Positions 58,610 to 64,000 of a DNA stretch of 64,000 nucleotides are shown in pieces. Origin of the DNA: Juglans regia. Lineage: Eukaryota > Streptophyta > Magnoliopsida > Fagales > Juglandaceae. Every line of letters starts with the position of its first letter. The first letter of the stretch is position 1. The notes under the pieces were generated by a model. That model did no database searches and was not told where the DNA came from. It saw nothing but the letters and a program-made list of their open reading frames with translations. The DNA lies in assembly GCF_001411555.2 (NCBI RefSeq), contig NC_049912.1:23879722-23943721 (forward strand), read 5' to 3'. Both the position numbers and the translations under genes were made by a program.

Positions 58610-58880
58610 TATTCTCAATAGGGCAGTGATATAATTATTACTCTATTATTATCTATTTATTATTTTTATGTATTTAAAATTTTTTTATTTTTTTATCATT
58701 TTTTTAAAGTTTTTTAACATTTTTAATTATTAAAAAAATTAAAAAAATATATAATTTTATTTATAGTCACTTATTTAATTATTAAGTAAAATAAAAAAAT
58801 TTTAAAAAAATTAAATACAAAAAAAATTATAAATAAATAAGAATAAAATAGTAATCCTATCATTATCCTTCTCACTAACT
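58610..58880. mobile_element. MITE-like AT-core element
   Basis: Left 'gggcagtgatataattattactctattattatc' and right 'aagaataaaatagtaatcctatcattatcc' are imperfect inverted ends around a T/A-rich interior. Confidence 0.5.
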
Positions 58881-60145
58881 CATATATTGAGAATACGTGT
58901 TTTGTACTACACATTAATGGTCAAAGTCAATTTTGTAGGCTACTATCAAGTCATCAACATGTGTTAGTCTTCTATAATCGTATACATATTCAAATTGAAA
59001 TAACCACTTTTTAGGTTGAAATCAGATCATATATATAATATATACGAGATATAACAATATTGCCCTTCCATGTGTTTTTTATATTCGATCCTGAGCACAG
59101 AATTCCGAATAGCAGCTGGCCAGAAAACGAAAACGCTAAAAACAATCAATATATATATATATATATATATAAATGTGCTTCGATCGTCGTGTTGCTTTTT
59201 TTCTTTTTCTGCTGCGTATACGCTTGTTGTAATTAGTGCATGCGTCAAAATACGTGCACGCATGCACGCACACGTTGTTATATATAAAGTCCATGCGTCA
59301 AAATTTGATATTGTTTAAACAGCAAATTAAAACTAATTAAAAAGACATATATATATATGCACGAATCCTTTGGCTAGCTAGCTTGATGTACTGGAATTCG
59401 TGATGCAGCCTGACGGTCAAAGACGTCGCCACAAGATAACTTCAAAGGCTACATGACATGGAAGATACCTTCCCCCTTCCCATTGGATGAATGCCTCGAT
59501 CTATATATATAATTTGCTACACTAGCTTGTTTGACACATCCACATGCGACCGATTGGATTGGTCAAAAGTTCAAGATTAATTGAATTTACTTGTATTTAT
59601 ATTAAGAGAAGATATAAATAATTAAATATATCTATATATATTGTCATCAACTTAAATTTTTAAATGAGAAATAATTTTACATAGTATCAAAATAGAGATT
59701 TTGAATTCTAATTCTGACTCTATAATATTATATTACATTTAAATAAATATTTTACGTGTTGGCACAGTTGTTAAAAAGTATTGATCTGGCCAGCCATACA
59801 TAAAAAAGAATGTTAAGATAAAATATAAATAATTAAATTTACTTCTTTTTATAACTTAAATTTTTACCAAAAAGAAGCATGAGAGTAATATATATGATCC
59901 ATCTATATATTAAATGGAAAACAACACTTATATATAAGATTATATATTGAGAAATATTTTTAATGGTTATGAAATTGATAAAAAAAAATGTGAATTATGA
60001 GCTATATATATATGGATCGAAGAATTGCAGGATAAGATGTATAATAAACTAGGGTCTATTTTCATTAACCTTGAATATATAGTCAGAGTATAATTAATTA
60101 CAATTTACAAGTAAAGTTTGACTGTTTATTCTCAGTCCTTTAGCT

Positions 60146-60646
60146 AGAGTATTAGTATTGGATTGGTCATTCTATTCTTCAAATTTTAACTAAGATGTAA
60201 CTTTTTTACCTTTAGCTAATCATTCAAAACTTGAAGTCTACATTAGATTAGTCATCACACTCTCTATAATAAAAAAATATTATTATTTTTTATTATTTAT
60301 ATTTTTTAATTAATTTTTATTTTATTTTCATAATCTTTAATAACCTCTAACAAATCATATTCATTTTTATTTTCACAATCCAACAATCTATAATATAATA
60401 ATCTCATATGTATATAGATGATAAAATCTCATATGAATAAAAATCTCATATCTATAATATAATAATCTAAAAAAATACTTTTAGACTTGTTATAATACTT
60501 TTTATATTTGAAAAGAAGAATGGATTTACTGTAACTTATAATTTGAATGAAAATAATTTAGCTAATTCAATGTGGAGTAAATATAGATAATATTTACTAA
60601 ATTTAAAAATGAAAAGACATTTGACTAATCTAATGCCAATACTCTT
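60146..60646. mobile_element. MITE with AGAGTATTRGYATTGGATTGGTCA ends, about 500 bp
   Basis: Left 'agagtattagtattggattg' and the reverse complement of the right end, 'agagtattggcattagatta', are matching inverted repeats. Flanks 'tagct' occur on both sides. The interior contains 'tcatatctataatataataatct' duplications. Non-coding. Confidence 0.72.
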
Positions 60647-60750
60647 AGCTAGTCATCATCGATCGATCCCACTTATTCAAAGTGATTATAATATTAATTC
60701 CTTCGGTCACAGCTACCTAGCTACTAGCTATATAGTTGTATGCTTTATAT

Positions 60751-60788
<38 letters not shown>

Positions 60789-61796
60789 TCATATGATTAA
60801 AAGCTATCGATTTGAAACGATGATGAACAGTAACTTTTGTTCATGATCGGTTTTTCTTCCGTTTACTTTTTTTGTTTTACCGATTTTGTCACAGCCCGTG
60901 TGCACAACTATGCTTTTGTCCTCATTTGCATAATAACGTTATTGTTCTCTAATACATGTTTAGAAATACAGTTAGATTTTTTGTTCTTCTAATATTACTT
61001 ATAATATTATAATAATAATAATAAACTATTAATATCTTACAAATAATCTCAAATGAAGATTTTTGTTTATTAAACTTTTGTGGAACAAATTAACAACTTA
61101 GGATTTTTTTTTTATATATTTCTTATTAGATTTTAAAATAATAGTATATTTCGCATATAATATTATTTGAAAATTAACAATTATATTCATATTATTTTTT
61201 GTAGTAATTCATAAAAATAAATCATAGTCATTGGACTAATAATATTTTCATTTTATAAAATGCAATTTTTAATTTTAGGTTCCAATCTATGCATTAGCTT
61301 ATAATTGGTCTTTAATTTATCATATTCACTATTTTATTTTTTGTGATAACGCATTCCATATTAATCTATTTTTTAATGCATTTTTAAAATTATTATTAAA
61401 AGTATTAATAACACTTTTTATCCTTTGAAAATTATTTTGGTAAGAACATGCTTTTATTTTCTAAGGTCAATATTGCAATTCCATATTTAAAAAGAATAAT
61501 AATATTATATTTAAGTTAAAAAATGAAAATATTGTCTTTAAATTTAAAGAATAATATTTTATTACTATAGGATATCATTTCAAAAGAATAATAATTGTCT
61601 TCATATTATTTCTCATAATAATGAATCATAATAAATCACTTTTTAAATTAATAATATTTTCATTTGAAAAAAAAATTATGCTTTTTTAAATTTCAAATTA
61701 ATACTCTCATTTTACATTTTATCATTCCAATAATGCTTACATCTATGTCGTTTTCTGAAAAATTAAAAATATTATTATTTTATTTTATTTTCATTT

Positions 61797-61828
<32 letters not shown>

Positions 61829-62161
61829 GTACATGTCTAATTGATCTTATAACGAGTGGAAATGCATGCTCTATTACGATTTTAATATAATTAGTTAATT
61901 TTAAATATTGGATTTGTTATGTACGTGTTCAATAATTTTACATTTTTTGTTTTTTTCATTTTTTAAAAATATATTTATAATAATTTGTAAAATTTTTTTG
62001 CATAGATTTATGATTATCTTTATATTTATTATACGTGTTGTTTTAATTAATATACATCTTAAAATTCATATCTACCATGTTATAAATGCAGTATCACTTT
62101 CAATAAGGAATACGTGCCTTGCACGTAAGCTCTTATCTAGCTAGTATGTATGTATGTGTGT

Positions 62162-62194
<33 letters not shown>

Positions 62195-62639
62195 GTCATC
62201 ATATTGATATGCCTCTTCCTTTACGGCTCTTCTTTTTGCCGTTATTAGTTTACATCATAGTTTATTTCCACGTGTTAAGCAATTCACTCTTGTCCAAGCA
62301 ACGACACAGGAATACAAAAGAGACAGTACTATTATATACTATACTGAAGTTAATTACCAAGTCATTATTCTTAATTAAATAATGCACATGATACATGATC
62401 TGCATTTATATATTAATTACGACGGAGAAAGATAGAGAATTAATAGACGAGTGAGAGTGAAAATGAAAGGGAGACATATTGCATTACCACAAACCCATGC
62501 AAATCATATTTAACTTTCTTATAAGAATTAATGTGAATTCAATGATTGGTAATAATTAACTGATCATGGCACAAATTTGGATTATAGCAACATCATAATC
62601 CCCGCCCACCATTTTCCTCAAAAGATGGACGATATTTTG

Positions 62640-62890
62640 CGTAGGATAGTGCTACAAGGACCGATGATCAATCGAAGGACTCAAACCGATAAGTACAAAT
62701 GAATTTTTTTTATTTTTGTCTTTTTTTAATCATTTTTTATATATATTTAAATATTTTTAAGAACAAAAAAAAATATCAATTCATTAATATTCACTTTCTT
62801 AACTATTGAATAAAAAAAATTAAAAATAAAAATTAAAAAGTCAATCAATCATTTTTATCAGTCACTTTTATTGATTCAACTAACATTTTC
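62640..62890. mobile_element. MITE-like AT-core element
   Basis: Starts near 'aggatagtgctacaaggacc' and ends near 'attgattcaactaacattttc'. Core 'caattcattaatattcactttcttaactattgaataaaaaaa' is the reverse complement of the motif in the 16495, 36945 and 48935 elements. Confidence 0.5.
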
Positions 62891-64000
62891 TATTTTGCAT
62901 AATAAATGAGAAATCATGAAGTTTAGAGTGTGTGCTTCTTGAATCCGAATTATATAAATATATATATATATATAAGAGTATGGTGTAAATATATAGTGCT
63001 ATTTATTTTAAAATTTATCGTTACTAATCATATGTTTTACGTGGAATAGTTTAAGTCGTTGCTATTAAGTGGTTAGCACATGAAATCATTTAAAATCATG
63101 TATTACGTACATCATTAATTAAGTATAATTAAAAATAATAAAATAAATCGTTCATAATATTTAATTAAGAAGGCAAGTACAACTTGCATTTGGAAGGAAA
63201 CCTTAAAAAAAAGTAAAAAATAAAAAGAGAAAGAAAAGGACAGCGGTACTATAGATTACATTATAGGTACTGTTTAATTCTTAGTGCCAACTTGTTCAAG
63301 CATCTTCCTTTCTTCTTCCTGGTGAGTTACCTTGCATCAAAGGTGATCATTTTTTAATTAGAATTTGTTAGCAATTCTATAATCTATTCTTTAAAGATAA
63401 AATATTAATGTTAAATTAAACATGATTTGATATTTTGTTATAACAAAATTTGTCACTTTCAACATATATATTTATAAAATATGGTACATATTAAGGCGAC
63501 AACTATCGGGTTGGTAACGTTGATGTAAGAAAATCATATTCATTTATTGATGCACGACACTATATGTTTAAAATTACTGAAGGTCCTTGATCTCATGCTG
63601 CTGTAAGGAGTTAAAATAAAAATCTTGTTAACTTACTTTAATTCGACCGATGGTACTCATGGTATATATATAATGTCAATGTTTGGATTAACGCATTTTA
63701 TATTTCTTTAAATCCCAACTTACTAGAAATCATGTCCAACAACTGACGTGGCATAGTGACATGTTATCACGAAATTATTTTTATTTTTATTTTTTTTCTA
63801 TTTTTCTATTTTTCCCGCTCCTAAGTTCTCCTCACCACATACCTGCTGATGAGGGGGACAAGGTCAGTTTCAGGGATCCATTTTGTACAAAAAATAATGA
63901 ACTCATGAAGAGTGTACGTACTTTGAGAGTGCTGTGTACGTGAATAAAGTAGTAGGTGTGGTATGACAATTAGCAAAGTTACTACAAGAAAATTATTTAT

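Larger units (their letters stand above)
54351..64000. other. AT-rich intergenic DNA without supported genes
   Basis: Nearly 10 kb with only short ORFs lacking family features. It contains MITE-like elements (listed separately) and (AT)n runs near 54867, 56808, 59146, 60749 and 62168. Small GC-richer patches occur at 57050-57380 and 59380-59510; the latter has 'gacggtcaaagacgtcgcc', a W-box-like and ACGT context also seen near 46866. These could be regulatory, but nothing is recognised. Confidence 0.5.

Noticed and set aside
54351..64000. Search for tRNA, rRNA or further protein genes in the right-hand desert
   Set aside because: No cloverleaf-like A/B boxes, rRNA words or conserved protein motifs were recognised by eye. 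Covariance-model and protein searches would be needed to exclude them.

Overview
This is plant nuclear DNA: AT-rich, intron-containing, and dense with LTR, LINE, hAT and MITE elements. The cellular genes are a PRAF-type (PH/RCC1/FYVE) protein, Cf-like receptor-like proteins (RLPs), a cytosolic malate dehydrogenase and an R2R3-MYB, so a eudicot is clear. A short MITE whose ends read TTTGGATA and CTCATCTCATC recurs many times; I associate it with Fagales trees (walnut/hickory/oak), but that is only a low-confidence guess.

Layout. 1-1.9 kb: the 5' end of a minus-strand PRAF gene that continues off the left edge. 5.4-8.0 kb: a nearly complete RLP with two nonsense codons. 8.3-9.7 kb: a second copy of the PRAF 5' region with a dead splice donor, showing that a PRAF-5'/RLP block was duplicated in tandem. 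10.4-12.2 kb: a transposon with 10-bp flanking repeats that carries a captured BAP2-like C2-domain gene, itself split by a 332-bp TRIM retroelement with a perfect 5-bp target duplication. 15.2-16.4 kb: RLP promoter repeats and a short RLP relic. 17.0-26.6 kb: a decayed Ty3/gypsy element (minus strand) with a 5.9-kb hAT element nested in its gag gene. 26.6-33.4 kb: repeated RLP upstream segments, another RLP relic, then a six-unit 229-bp tandem array. 33.4-36.1 kb: an intact 894-aa RLP. 37.8-42.7 kb: a seven-exon cytosolic MDH gene with an antisense LINE fragment in intron 3. 46.9-48.5 kb: a three-exon subgroup-2 R2R3-MYB (MYB14/MYB15-like, minus strand). 49.2-50.1 kb: pyrimidine-rich repeats and a GGTCCG-rich hAT-like end. 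50.7-54.3 kb: one LINE insertion whose 5' part is inverted (twin priming), proved by an 18-bp target duplication. 54.4-64 kb: AT-rich intergenic DNA with MITEs and microsatellites and no gene I can support.

The strongest theme is repeated local duplication of the RLP locus. The gene, its proximal promoter and its distal upstream segment all exist in several copies, but only one RLP coding region is open. That copy sits directly behind an amplified array of its own promoter-proximal sequence, which multiplies W-box cores, an inverted CCAAT box and an ACGTG core. Paralogous empty sites within these duplicates independently confirm two of the transposon insertions.

All exon boundaries were read by eye from splice consensus and protein-family knowledge. 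No alignment or database search was run.
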